NCBI RefSeq assembly: GCF_011250635.1
Contig: NZ_JAANNP010000001.1
Location: 652,933 to 716,932 of the forward strand
Length of the DNA: 64,000 bases
Direction of reading: 5' to 3'
Source of the DNA: Motilibacter deserti
GTDB taxonomy: Bacteria > Actinomycetota > Actinomycetes > Motilibacterales > Motilibacteraceae
This document shows, in pieces, positions 19,355 through 27,717 of this stretch. A program made the position numbers and the translations under genes. Below the pieces are notes generated by a model. That model was not told the origin of the DNA, did not search any database, and saw only the letters and a list, made by a program, of their open reading frames with translations. Every line of letters starts with the position of its first letter. Positions within the stretch are counted from its first letter, which is position 1.

Positions 19355-20998
19355 TCAGGCCGGCCGGGGCGCCTGGACCGAGCCGGCGTCCGAGCGTGCC
19401 GCCGGGATGCCGGGAGCGCGCCGCGCGACGTGCCGCACCGTCGGGATGTCGAAGCCGTTGAACCGGGAGGCGCAGCAGGCGGTGTACGCCCCTGCCGACC
19501 CGAGGAAGACCCGGTCCCCCTCGCGCAATCCCGCGCTCAGCGGGGCCTCCCGCAGCACGGTGTCCTGGCTGTCGCACGTGGGCCCGGTGACGCAGTAGCG
19601 CTGCTGCGGGCCGCCCCGGCTGTCCGCGGTCGGGTACCTCAGGCGCATGCCCGTCTCCAGCGCCTCGATGAAGCCGTTGAGCGCGCCGACGTCCAGGTGC
19701 ACCCACGTCGCCCCCGGCCGACGAGCGACGCCGACCACGGTCGCGACCATCGTCCCGGCGGTGGCGACGAGCGCGCGTCCCGGCTCGGCGACGACCAGCA
19801 CCGGGTAGGGCAGGTGCCGCCGGCACGCCGCGCGGATCACGCGGCCGAACGCGGCGGGCGGCGGGACCGGGGTGTCGTACGCCGCGGGGAAGCCGCCTCC
19901 GACGTCGAGCATCTCCAGGCGTACGCCCCGGCCGGCCAGCTCGCGCATCACCTCGCCCGCGCGCGCAATGGCCTGCTCCCACGCCCGCGGCTGCAGGGTC
20001 TGGGACCCGACGTGGAAGGCGAGCCCGTACGCACGAAGGCCGATGCTTGAAGCTGAGCTCAGGAGTTCGACTGCATCCGCCGGGTCGACCCCGAACTTGC
20101 CCTCGCTGGCCACGGCCCCGGAGCTGCCCACCGCACGCATCCGGACGTAGACGGAGGCGCCCGGGGCGAGCCGGGCCACCTTCTCCAGCTCGGCCCGGCT
20201 GTCGACCGCGAACCGCCACACGCCCGCCTCGGCGCAGCGGGACACGTGCGCGGCGGGCTTGACCGGGTTGCTGTAGAGCACGTCCGCGGGGTCGACGCCG
20301 AGCCCGACGAGCAGGCGGAGCTCCTCCCACGAGGCGATCTCGAACCGGCAGCCGAGCCCGTGCAGGACGTCGAGCACCTGCTGGTCCGGGTTGCACTTGA
20401 CCGCGTAGTGCAGGGCGACCCCCTCCAGGCCGTCCCGCAGCTGCGCGCACGCCGTGGCCACCTCGTCGAGGTCCATCAGCAGGAACGGAGTAGGTGTGTC
20501 GTCGTGCCCGGGCTCCCACCGGGCCGTGGTCGCCGCGGAAGCGGGTGGCCGGCTCCCCCGCCCGCGCACGACGACGTGGGCGCCACCGGCCAGGACGTAG
20601 AACGCGACGTCCGCCGCGACCTTCCCGAGCAGCAGCCCGGGCAGGGCCCACGGAAGCAGGTGCGCACCGGCCCACATCAGAGCCGGCCGCGTGAGCAGGT
20701 CGACGCCCTCGGCGGGGCCGAACTCCAGCACGACCGCGGGCACGCCGCGCACCACCGCGCGGCAGCGTCCGACGAGCCCCACCCCCGGCCGGCGTGTCCC
20801 TTCGGCCACGGCGGCGGCCGCGTAGAAGCCGGCGATCTCGGCCCAGGACGCGGCGACGCTGGCGGCGAGCACCGATCCCGTACGCCCCAGGACGACCGCG
20901 CCGACCAGCAGGGCGCACGCGGTCCCGGCCAGCTCGAGCGGGAGGTAGCGGTGAACCCAGTAGCGCCAGCCACCGTGCGAGCGCCTCCGCGCGCTCAC
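19355..20998 (-). CDS. Membrane-anchored fold-type III PLP decarboxylase (ornithine/diaminopimelate decarboxylase-like)
   Basis: A 547-residue fusion. Residues 1-145 contain about four hydrophobic segments (for example LELAGTACALLVGAVVLG and ADVAFYVLAGGAHVVV), forming a membrane domain. From residue 170 on it is a fold-type III PLP decarboxylase: the PLP-binding Lys201 in HYAVKCNPD, the HVGSQ loop, the glycine-rich GGGFP, the phosphate-binding EPGR, and the catalytic Cys in GPTCDSQD. This set is that of ornithine/lysine decarboxylases, so polyamine formation is likely. I chose GTG 20998 because AGGGGAG lies 8 bases upstream; an ATG at 21049 would start almost in the preceding terminator. The membrane fusion is unusual. 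Confidence 0.82.
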   Translation of the reverse strand: MSARRRSHGGWRYWVHRYLPLELAGTACALLVGAVVLGRTGSVLAASVAASWAEIAGFYAAAAVAEGTRRPGVGLVGRCRAVVRGVPAVVLEFGPAEGVDLLTRPALMWAGAHLLPWALPGLLLGKVAADVAFYVLAGGAHVVVRGRGSRPPASAATTARWEPGHDDTPTPFLLMDLDEVATACAQLRDGLEGVALHYAVKCNPDQQVLDVLHGLGCRFEIASWEELRLLVGLGVDPADVLYSNPVKPAAHVSRCAEAGVWRFAVDSRAELEKVARLAPGASVYVRMRAVGSSGAVASEGKFGVDPADAVELLSSASSIGLRAYGLAFHVGSQTLQPRAWEQAIARAGEVMRELAGRGVRLEMLDVGGGFPAAYDTPVPPPAAFGRVIRAACRRHLPYPVLVVAEPGRALVATAGTMVATVVGVARRPGATWVHLDVGALNGFIEALETGMRLRYPTADSRGGPQQRYCVTGPTCDSQDTVLREAPLSAGLREGDRVFLGSAGAYTACCASRFNGFDIPTVRHVARRAPGIPAARSDAGSVQAPRPA

Positions 20999-21053
20999 GA
21001 GCGCCGCTCCCCTGTCGCCGCCTCCGGGTCTGGCATGCGAGCAAGACACGGCA

Positions 21054-21083
21054 CGGCCCTCCGGGGATACCTCCGGAGGGCCG
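21054..21083 (-). terminator. Terminator hairpin after the M14 peptidase gene
   Basis: A perfect 11-base stem CGGCCCTCCGG (21054-21064 with 21073-21083) and an 8-base loop lie 15 bases after the peptidase stop codon, just before the decarboxylase gene. Confidence 0.7.
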
Positions 21084-21097
21084 CGACCGTGCAGACG

Positions 21098-22765
21098 TCA
21101 GGAGCCGCGCAGCTCCTCGTCCTCGAGCGCCTGCTGCACCTGCACCAGCTCCTCGGCGGCGGCGACGATCGCGTCGCGCGCCGCGGCGTCGTGCCGGATC
21201 TGGTTCTTGGCGCGGGCGATCAGCTGGCCGGTGTAGCCGATGGCCGGCTCCTCACGGCCGACGCTCGCCATGGACGAAGCCTTCTGCAGGCGTTCGAGCA
21301 GGCTCGCCTCGGTCGAAGCGCCGAAGCTGCCCGCCGCCGCGGACGACCGGATCAGCTCGCCGAGCTTCGCGTAGGACGGGAACTCCGAGCGGCACTCGGC
21401 GAGGTCCACGTCGGCCTGCTGCCCGAGGTCGACGAGCACGGACGCCGTCTGCAGCACCTCGCCGTCCGGCGTCGAGCAGGTGAGGGTCCAGCTCTCCTGC
21501 AGGAACTGGCCGGGGCCGGTCGCGACGACGCCGGTCTCGGTGTAGGCGGGGCGCGGCCGGACCGAGGGGTTGACGTTCCACGAGAACGACCCGTCCACCG
21601 CGAACAGCGAGGACTCCAGGTGCGTGGGCACCGGAAGCGGAGTTCCGGCGTTGGCCTCGGGCGCGGTCCACAGGTTGAAGTCCTTGGTGATCGTGAGCTT
21701 CGCCCCACGGGGCGCGTCGCCCTCGATGACCGAGTGCAGGCTCGTTCGCGCGGTCTGCTCGAGCAGCTTCAGGAACGCCGCCCGGTTGGACTTGCCCGCG
21801 TACTGGCCGATGCCAAGGTAGTCGTCGACGACGCGCTGGAACACGGGCGCCGACCCGCCGGTGACGATCTCGAAGGTGTAGGCGAAGCCCCGGGTCGCGA
21901 AGTACGACCAGTCGATCGTCTCGCCCGTGGTCTGGTAGTCGTAGGCGGAGACGCCGGGGACGTAGCCGTTGAGGTCGGTCATCTCCTTGCTCAGCGCGGC
22001 GTACAGCTCCTCGTCCGGGGCGTAGCCGGCGCGCGTCTCGAGCGGCGGGCGCAGCAGGATGTGCCCGGAGGTGTGGTTCGTGGCGAACGACGTGACCTGG
22101 CGGTTGCTGATGAGCCACATGACGTTCTTGTTCTCGGGCTCGGAGCCCGCGGACGGCCCGGCGGCCGCGGGCTGGCCGCCCCAGCCGAACGGGTAGTTGC
22201 GGTTGAGGTCGTAGCCGTTGCGCGCGGTGCACTCGGCCGGCAGTGCCGGACAGCTCTGCCGCTTGTTCAACGCGTAGCCGTCGACGTTGACGATCGGCAC
22301 GAAGATGACCCGGACCTCGTCCAGCAGCCCGGTGATCGTCGGGTCGACCCCGTCGTTCTGCACCAGGTCGAGCGCGAACTCGAAGGTGTGCTCGGCCGCA
22401 GGCTTTTCGTTGCCGTGGATCGCACCCATCATGAACAGCACGGGCTTGCCGTCGGAGGTGCTGTGCACCTGGTGCGTGACCTCGATGCCGTGGACGGGGC
22501 GGCCCTGGTTGGAGAGGTACGGCAGCGTGAACTGCTTGACCGTCCGGGGCGCGGACGCCGCCAGCGCCGCCATGCCCGTGTTGAACTCGTCGAGCGTGCG
22601 ATAGGCCGTCCGCCCGCTCGGCAGCGAGGTGGGCGCCGCTGCCTCGGCCGTGCGGTCACCCGCGAGGGGTGTCAGCAGCGCGAGGACGAGCGCGGCGGCC
22701 AAAGCCAGCGGCAGGTGGCGCAGCCTGCGTGGCGCTGCCGGTGCGTACGGGTTGCTCGAGGACAA
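21098..22765 (-). CDS. Secreted M14 zinc carboxypeptidase
   Basis: A 555-residue exported metallopeptidase. After a Sec-type signal (hydrophobic residues 17-36, cleavage near AEAAA) comes an M14 domain with the zinc motif HGNE in GAIHGNEKPAAEH, the substrate-binding NRNYPFGW segment, a third zinc His in NHTSGH and the catalytic Glu in TFEIVTGG. The C-terminal 200 residues form a separate, probably beta-sandwich, domain. I chose the TTG at 22765 because AGGGAG lies 8 bases upstream and the signal peptide starts there; the frame runs further back without support. It is separated from the upstream cobC-cobA gene by 186 bases and ends at a hairpin. Confidence 0.82.
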   Translation of the reverse strand: MSSSNPYAPAAPRRLRHLPLALAAALVLALLTPLAGDRTAEAAAPTSLPSGRTAYRTLDEFNTGMAALAASAPRTVKQFTLPYLSNQGRPVHGIEVTHQVHSTSDGKPVLFMMGAIHGNEKPAAEHTFEFALDLVQNDGVDPTITGLLDEVRVIFVPIVNVDGYALNKRQSCPALPAECTARNGYDLNRNYPFGWGGQPAAAGPSAGSEPENKNVMWLISNRQVTSFATNHTSGHILLRPPLETRAGYAPDEELYAALSKEMTDLNGYVPGVSAYDYQTTGETIDWSYFATRGFAYTFEIVTGGSAPVFQRVVDDYLGIGQYAGKSNRAAFLKLLEQTARTSLHSVIEGDAPRGAKLTITKDFNLWTAPEANAGTPLPVPTHLESSLFAVDGSFSWNVNPSVRPRPAYTETGVVATGPGQFLQESWTLTCSTPDGEVLQTASVLVDLGQQADVDLAECRSEFPSYAKLGELIRSSAAAGSFGASTEASLLERLQKASSMASVGREEPAIGYTGQLIARAKNQIRHDAAARDAIVAAAEELVQVQQALEDEELRGS

Positions 22766-22951
22766 TGCGGTCTCCCTGCGGGTCGGCACAAAGGAAAGCC
22801 CGGCCCCCGGGGGAAAGCGCGAATTCCGCGGACCAGGAACCGGACGAAGCAGGCGTATCCTGTTATCGCGCGGAACCGCTGTCAACGCCGCGGAGCCGCG
22901 CTTCGCCTCACTGCCGAAGAGTTTTCACGCCCGACACAAGAACCCGCTCGG

Positions 22952-24730
22952 TCAGGCGAGGCCGGGGAGCCCGGCCACGCCGCCCACGACGACGACCGCA
23001 GGGGGCCGGACGCCCGCCCGCGCGCAGTCCTCGGCGGCGGCGGACAGCGTCGTGCGCACCGTGCGCTGCCCAACGAGCGTGCCCTCCTGCACCACCGCCA
23101 CGGGGGTGTCCTCGGCCCGGCCGCCCGCGATGAGAGCCGCGCTGATCGCCCGGAGCCGGTCGACGGCCATCAGCAGGACGAGGGTGCCGTTCAGCCGGGC
23201 CAGGGCCTCCCAGTCCACCGTGGACCGCGGGTCGCCCGGCGGCACGTGGCCCGAGACCACGACGAACTCCTGCGCGAGCTCGCGATGGGTCACCGGGACG
23301 TCGGCGGCCGCGGGCGCGGCGAGCGCGCTCGTCACGCCGGGGACGACCTCGACCGGCACCCCCGCCGCCCGGCAGGCGGCCAGCTCCTCCCACCCGCGGG
23401 CGAAGACGTACGGGTCGCCGCCCTTGAGCCGCACGACCCGCTTGCCCTGCAACGCCAGCTCGACCAGCCGCGCGTTCGTCTCCTCCTGCGGGACCGAACG
23501 GCCGCCCGGCGTCTTCGAGGCGTCGACGACCTCCACCCCGGGCGCGAGCTCGTCGAGCAGCGCCGTGGGCCCGAGCCGGTCGGCGACGACGACGTCGGCT
23601 GCCGCCAGCAGCTGCAGGCCGCGTACGGTCAGCAGCCCCGGGTCGCCCGGGCCTCCCCCCACGAGTGCGACGGAGCCGACCGGCCGAGCCACCCCCGTCG
23701 CGGGCACGTCGTCCGCGAGCAGGGTGTGCAGGGCCGCCACGAAGGCGTCCGAGGTGGCGGGGTCCCGCACCGCGACCCGCAGCCACTCCGGTCCGAGCCC
23801 CGGGAAGGTGTCACCCCGGCGTACGGCGAAGCCGGAATCGCGCAGCTCGCTTCGTACGTCGCGAGGCGTGCGCAGCAGCAGGAACGGGCCGCGCGCTCCG
23901 GGCACCACGTCCACGCCCGGCACGGATGCGAGCACGGAGAGCAGATGCTCGCGGCGGCGTACGAGCTCCTCGGCGTAGGCCCCCGCCTCGGCGACCGCCT
24001 CCGCGGAGCTGCACGCCTGCGCCGCGGTGAGCGCGGGCGCCGAGAGCGGCCAGAGCGGCTGCGCCTGCTGGAGCCGCGTGACGAGGCCCGGGTCCGCGAG
24101 CAGGTAGCCCACGCGCAGCCCGGCGAGGCCCCACGTCTTGGTCAGGCTGCGGACCACGACCAGGCCGGGAAGGTCAGCGCGGCCGGCGAGGGACTCGGCC
24201 TCGCCGGGGACGGCGTCGGCGAACGCCTCGTCGAGCACGACGACCCGGCCGGGCCGGCAGAGCGCAGCGAGGCCTGCAGCCGGGTGCAGCACCGAGGTCG
24301 GGTTCGTCGGGTTGCCCACGACGACGAGGTCGGCGCTGTCGGGCACCAGGGCCGGGTCCAGCGTGAACGGGGGCGCGAGCACCACCCGCTCGACGGCATG
24401 GCCCGCCGCCACGAGCGCCGCCTCCGGCTCGGTGAACTGCGGATGCACCACGACGGCGTGCCGCGGCCTGAGGGTGCGCGCCAGCAGGACGAACGCCTCT
24501 GCCGCTCCGGAGGTCAGCAGCACCGAGTCCGCGCTCCGGCCGTGGCGCGCGGCGACGGCCGCCCGGGCGGCTGCCTGGTCCGGGTACGCCGCCAGCCGTC
24601 CCAGCGCCCCCGTCAGCCGGGCGAGCAGCCAGGCCGGAGGAGCGTCGGGCCGGACGTTGACCGCAAGGTCGACCAGGCCCGGCCCGACGTCGCTGTCGCC
24701 GTGGTGGTGCAGGTCGACGTCAGTGGCCAT
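22952..24730 (-). CDS. cobC-cobA: Fused CobC-like aminotransferase / uroporphyrinogen-III C-methyltransferase
   Basis: A 592-residue bifunctional cobalamin protein. Residues 1-340 are a PLP-dependent class I/II domain of the CobC/CobD kind (threonine-phosphate decarboxylase-like), with the PLP Lys in SLTKTWGLAGLRVGY and NPTNPTSVLHP. Residues 350-592 are SUMT (CobA), which methylates uroporphyrinogen III at C2 and C7 to precorrin-2: GGGPGDPGLLTVRG, RLKGGDPYVFARG and VVPGVTSALA. Both halves have full motifs, so both should be active. Such fusions are known in actinobacteria. Its start overlaps the cbiX stop by 11 bases; it is the last gene of the riboswitch-led cob operon. Confidence 0.9.
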   Translation of the reverse strand: MATDVDLHHHGDSDVGPGLVDLAVNVRPDAPPAWLLARLTGALGRLAAYPDQAAARAAVAARHGRSADSVLLTSGAAEAFVLLARTLRPRHAVVVHPQFTEPEAALVAAGHAVERVVLAPPFTLDPALVPDSADLVVVGNPTNPTSVLHPAAGLAALCRPGRVVVLDEAFADAVPGEAESLAGRADLPGLVVVRSLTKTWGLAGLRVGYLLADPGLVTRLQQAQPLWPLSAPALTAAQACSSAEAVAEAGAYAEELVRRREHLLSVLASVPGVDVVPGARGPFLLLRTPRDVRSELRDSGFAVRRGDTFPGLGPEWLRVAVRDPATSDAFVAALHTLLADDVPATGVARPVGSVALVGGGPGDPGLLTVRGLQLLAAADVVVADRLGPTALLDELAPGVEVVDASKTPGGRSVPQEETNARLVELALQGKRVVRLKGGDPYVFARGWEELAACRAAGVPVEVVPGVTSALAAPAAADVPVTHRELAQEFVVVSGHVPPGDPRSTVDWEALARLNGTLVLLMAVDRLRAISAALIAGGRAEDTPVAVVQEGTLVGQRTVRTTLSAAAEDCARAGVRPPAVVVVGGVAGLPGLA

Positions 24731-25478
24731 GCGAGTGGGAGCTGAACTTGGGACGGTAGAAGCAGGTATCGCAGTTCGTGCGTAGGTCGCCGTCGAGCAC
24801 CTCGGCGTAGCGCTCGAGGACGACGTCGGCGAGGCCCTCGCAGTCCCCTACCGGGGACCCGGCGCGGACGTCGAGCGTCGCGGGCGGCTCGAGCGGCGGG
24901 AGCTCGGCGAAGAGCGCGTAGGGCAGGACCACCGTCCGCTGCGCCCCGAGCCGACGGCAGCGCTCGACCGCCTCGTCGACCGTGGGACGCGAGGAGAGGT
25001 ACGCCGGCTCGACCTGCGCGAAGCCGCGGCCCTCCCACAACAGCCGCGCGACCTTCGCCGTCTCGGCGTTGGCCTGCGGCTCGTCCGGGCCGCGGCCGAC
25101 GAGCACGATCGCGCTCCCGTCGCGCGGGGCGCCGGCGAGGGCCGTGTCCGCCCGCTCCTCGAGCAGGCGCAGGACCGCGGGGTGCGGGCCGAAGGGCCGC
25201 GCGATCGACAGCTCGGCGGCCGGGCCGCGCCGGATCAGCGGGGTCTGCCGCCCGGCGTCCCAGCCCGCCGCGAGCAGCACGAGCGGGACGGCGACGGCAC
25301 GCTCGTGGCCTGCCGCCGACAGGGCGAGGGAGGCCTCGTGCTCGCCGCCCACGGGAGCGGAGAGCACCTCCACGCCGTCGGGGGCGAGCCGCTTGCTCAG
25401 CCGCTCCGTGAGGAGAGCGGCGTCCGATCCGGAGTCCGCAGGGTCGGTCAGCAGGAGCAGCGGAGGCCGGGCCGTCAT
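24720..25478 (-). CDS. cbiX: Sirohydrochlorin chelatase-like protein (CbiX family)
   Basis: A 252-residue class II chelatase-family protein, probably inserting Co2+ or Fe2+ into sirohydrochlorin, or acting in cobalt delivery. It has the duplicated chelatase fold: GGEHEASLALSAAGHERAVAVPL holds the first-half metal-ligand region and VVLPYALFAELPP belongs to the second. The C-terminal CDTCFYRPKFSSHSHGH combines two Cys and three His and is a metal-binding tail. Translation is coupled to cobH upstream by an ATGA overlap. Because CobN is also encoded in the window, which chelatase inserts the cobalt for corrin synthesis is uncertain. Confidence 0.85.
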   Translation of the reverse strand: MTARPPLLLLTDPADSGSDAALLTERLSKRLAPDGVEVLSAPVGGEHEASLALSAAGHERAVAVPLVLLAAGWDAGRQTPLIRRGPAAELSIARPFGPHPAVLRLLEERADTALAGAPRDGSAIVLVGRGPDEPQANAETAKVARLLWEGRGFAQVEPAYLSSRPTVDEAVERCRRLGAQRTVVLPYALFAELPPLEPPATLDVRAGSPVGDCEGLADVVLERYAEVLDGDLRTNCDTCFYRPKFSSHSHGH

Positions 25479-26050
25479 CGCGCCTCCTCGACGTAGAGCA
25501 GCGCGTTGACCGCAGCCGCGGCAACAGCCGAACCGCCCTTCTCCGAACGGTTGCTCACCGCGGGCAGCCCCGACTCGCGCAGCGCGGCCTTGGACTCGGC
25601 CGCTCCGACGAACCCGACCGGAAGGCCGACGACGAGGGCGGGGCGCGCGTCCAGCTCGAGCAGCGTGAAGAGGGCCGTCGGAGCGTTCCCGACGACCCAG
25701 ACCGCCCCGTGCCCGACCTGCTCGAGGGCCTCCCGGAAGCCGGCCGACGAACGGGTCTCACCGGGGCCGGGCACGGCGTCGCGGACCCGGCACAGCACCG
25801 GCCGCGACGTGATGCCGGCGGCGACCATCTCGGCGTCGGCGACGACGGGCACGCCGCTGCGCAGCGCCGCCAGCCCGCGCTCGAGGTCGTCCTCGGCGCA
25901 CACGAGGTCCTGCACGTAGTCCAGGTCCGCGCTCGCGTGGACGACGCGCTCGACGACGGCCCGGGTGAGCGGGGGCAGGTGCGAGGTGTCGACCCGCGAA
26001 CGCAGGATCGCGTACGACTCCTGCTCGATCGGGTGCACGACGCGCGTCAT
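25475..26050 (-). CDS. cobH: Precorrin-8X methylmutase
   Basis: A 191-residue enzyme that moves the C11 methyl to C12 to give hydrogenobyrinate (or the cobalt form). The N-terminal IEQESYAILRSRVDTSHLPP and the catalytic His in ERVVHASADLDY are diagnostic, as are ALLVVGNAPTALFTLLEL-type and GLPVGFVGAAESKAAL segments (the latter binds substrate). I start it at ATG 26050, which overlaps the cobJ stop in ATGA, rather than three codons earlier. It lies between cbiG-cobJ and cbiX in the operon. Confidence 0.92.
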   Translation of the reverse strand: MTRVVHPIEQESYAILRSRVDTSHLPPLTRAVVERVVHASADLDYVQDLVCAEDDLERGLAALRSGVPVVADAEMVAAGITSRPVLCRVRDAVPGPGETRSSAGFREALEQVGHGAVWVVGNAPTALFTLLELDARPALVVGLPVGFVGAAESKAALRESGLPAVSNRSEKGGSAVAAAAVNALLYVEEAR

Positions 26051-27717
26051 GCCATCCACCGGTAGCCCCGGGGCGTGACCATCCGGCCGGCGACGACCCG
26101 CGAGTTGCTGCTTCCCACGACCACGACGGAGTACATGTCGACGTCCTCCGGGCGCAGCGCCTCGACGCTCGTCAGCAGCACGCGCTGCCCCTCTCGCGTC
26201 GCGTTGCGCACCACGCCGACGGGGGTGTGGCCCGGCCGGTGCGCGGCGAGGATCCCGACCGCCTTGGGCAGCTGCCAGTCCCTCGTCCTGCTACGCGGGT
26301 TGTAGAACACGGTGACGAAGTCCGCTTCGGCTGCCGCGCGGACGCGGGCCTCGATCGCGTCCCAGGGCGTGTGCAGGTCCGACAGGCTGATGTACGCGGC
26401 GTCGTGGCCGAGCGGGGCCCCGAGCAGCGCGGCGGCGGCGAGGGCGGCCGTCACGCCGGGCACGCCGACCACGTCGATGTCGTCGCCCGCCACGTCGAGC
26501 GCGGGGCTGGCCATGGCGTAGACCCCGGCGTCCCCCGAGCCGATGAGGGCGACCGCGTGGCCGTGCCGGGCCTGCTCGACCGCGAGCCGGGCACGGGCCT
26601 CCTCGTCGCCGAGGCCGGACGCGAGCACCCGGGTGCCAGGGCGGAGCAGGTCACGGACCTGGTCGAGGTACTGGTCCAGCCCGACGACGACAGACGCCCG
26701 CGCGAGCTCGGCGACGGCGCGCGGTGTGACGAGGTCCCGGGCACCTGGCCCGAGCCCCACCAGGGCCAGCCGGCCACGCGGGCGGTGCCGTGCGACCGCC
26801 ACCGTCGCCATCACCGACTTGCGCTTCGGCACGAGGAGCTCGGCCGTCCCGCCCGCGAGCGCGGCCGCCTCGGCCACGCTCGGCGTGCCCACCTCCGCCA
26901 GCACCACCGCGCTGGGGTTGGGCACGTCGACGCGCGCGAGGTCGCTCGCCGGATGCGTCACGAGCTCCCAGCCGCGGAGCCGGGCCGCCTCGACGATCCC
27001 GGCCTCCTCGGCCTTGAGGTCGACGGTCGCCAGGTGGCGCACGGACAGCGGCGAGACCCCGGCGTCGGCGAGAGCGGCGTCGACGAGGGCGAGCACCTCG
27101 TCGGTGGGCGCGCCGCGGCTCGCCCCGACGCCGACCACGAGCGACGGGGGCCGCAGCACCGCGGTCCGGTCCTCGGGCGCGACCAGCCGGTCGGTGACGA
27201 GCAGCGTCGCCGTCCCCTGCGCGCCGGCGTTCGGCGGGAGCGCGGGCAGCGGCCACACGGCGTCGGCCTGCACCCGGACCGGCTCGCCGTCGAGCAGCGC
27301 GCGGCTCACGGCCGCGACCGCCCCCTCGACCGGCCAGCCGAGGGTGTCGAGGCCGGGGATCCCCACCGCGTCGGTCGCCGTCGTCACCACGGAGGATGCG
27401 CCGAGCACGGCGGACACCCGCTCGGCCAGCGCGTTGGCGCCGCCGCCGTGACCGCCCACGAGCGCGACGGCGTGCCGCCGGCCCTCGTCGACGCACACGA
27501 CGCCGGGGTCGGACGCCTTGTCGGCGAGCAGCGGCGCGACGAGCCGCACCGTCGCGCCCACGGCGAGGAACGCGACGATGCCGTCGCACTCGTCCCAGGC
27601 CTGCGCGAGGGCCGCCCCCACCGGCCCCTCGTAGGCCCGGGCCTCGCCGGGCCAGGCGCTCGCCAGCTGTGCGGCTGCGGACCGGCCCGCGGCGGTCACC
27701 GCGACGAGGCCGATCAC
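26047..27717 (-). CDS. cbiG-cobJ: Fused cobalt-precorrin-5A hydrolase (CbiG) / precorrin-3B C17-methyltransferase (CobJ)
   Basis: A 556-residue fusion. Residues 1-305 match CbiG, which opens the delta-lactone and removes acetaldehyde in the cobalt-early route: VGATVRLVAPLLADKASDPGVV-type N-domain, GGHGGGANALAERV and the C-terminal TVDLKAEEAGIVEAA. Residues 315-556 are the ring-contracting methyltransferase CobJ/CbiH with GLGPGARDLVTPRA, GSGDAGVYAMASP and VFYNPRSRTRDWQL. It overlaps cobL upstream and cobH downstream by 4 bases each. A CbiG half beside an aerobic-type set (CobN, ChlI/D) makes the route mixed. Confidence 0.92.
   Translation of the reverse strand: MIGLVAVTAAGRSAAAQLASAWPGEARAYEGPVGAALAQAWDECDGIVAFLAVGATVRLVAPLLADKASDPGVVCVDEGRRHAVALVGGHGGGANALAERVSAVLGASSVVTTATDAVGIPGLDTLGWPVEGAVAAVSRALLDGEPVRVQADAVWPLPALPPNAGAQGTATLLVTDRLVAPEDRTAVLRPPSLVVGVGASRGAPTDEVLALVDAALADAGVSPLSVRHLATVDLKAEEAGIVEAARLRGWELVTHPASDLARVDVPNPSAVVLAEVGTPSVAEAAALAGGTAELLVPKRKSVMATVAVARHRPRGRLALVGLGPGARDLVTPRAVAELARASVVVGLDQYLDQVRDLLRPGTRVLASGLGDEEARARLAVEQARHGHAVALIGSGDAGVYAMASPALDVAGDDIDVVGVPGVTAALAAAALLGAPLGHDAAYISLSDLHTPWDAIEARVRAAAEADFVTVFYNPRSRTRDWQLPKAVGILAAHRPGHTPVGVVRNATREGQRVLLTSVEALRPEDVDMYSVVVVGSSNSRVVAGRMVTPRGYRWMA

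Noticed and set aside
22952-24730. Apparent cobC-cobA fusion as an assembly or frameshift artefact
   Set aside because: The frame is continuous, both halves have complete catalytic motifs, and the same fusion type is known in other actinobacteria.
20246-24745. Open plus-strand frame of about 1500 codons
   Set aside because: It is the antisense shadow of the decarboxylase, M14 and cobC-cobA genes. Very high GC removes stop codons; the product is Arg/Pro/Gly-rich low complexity without motifs.
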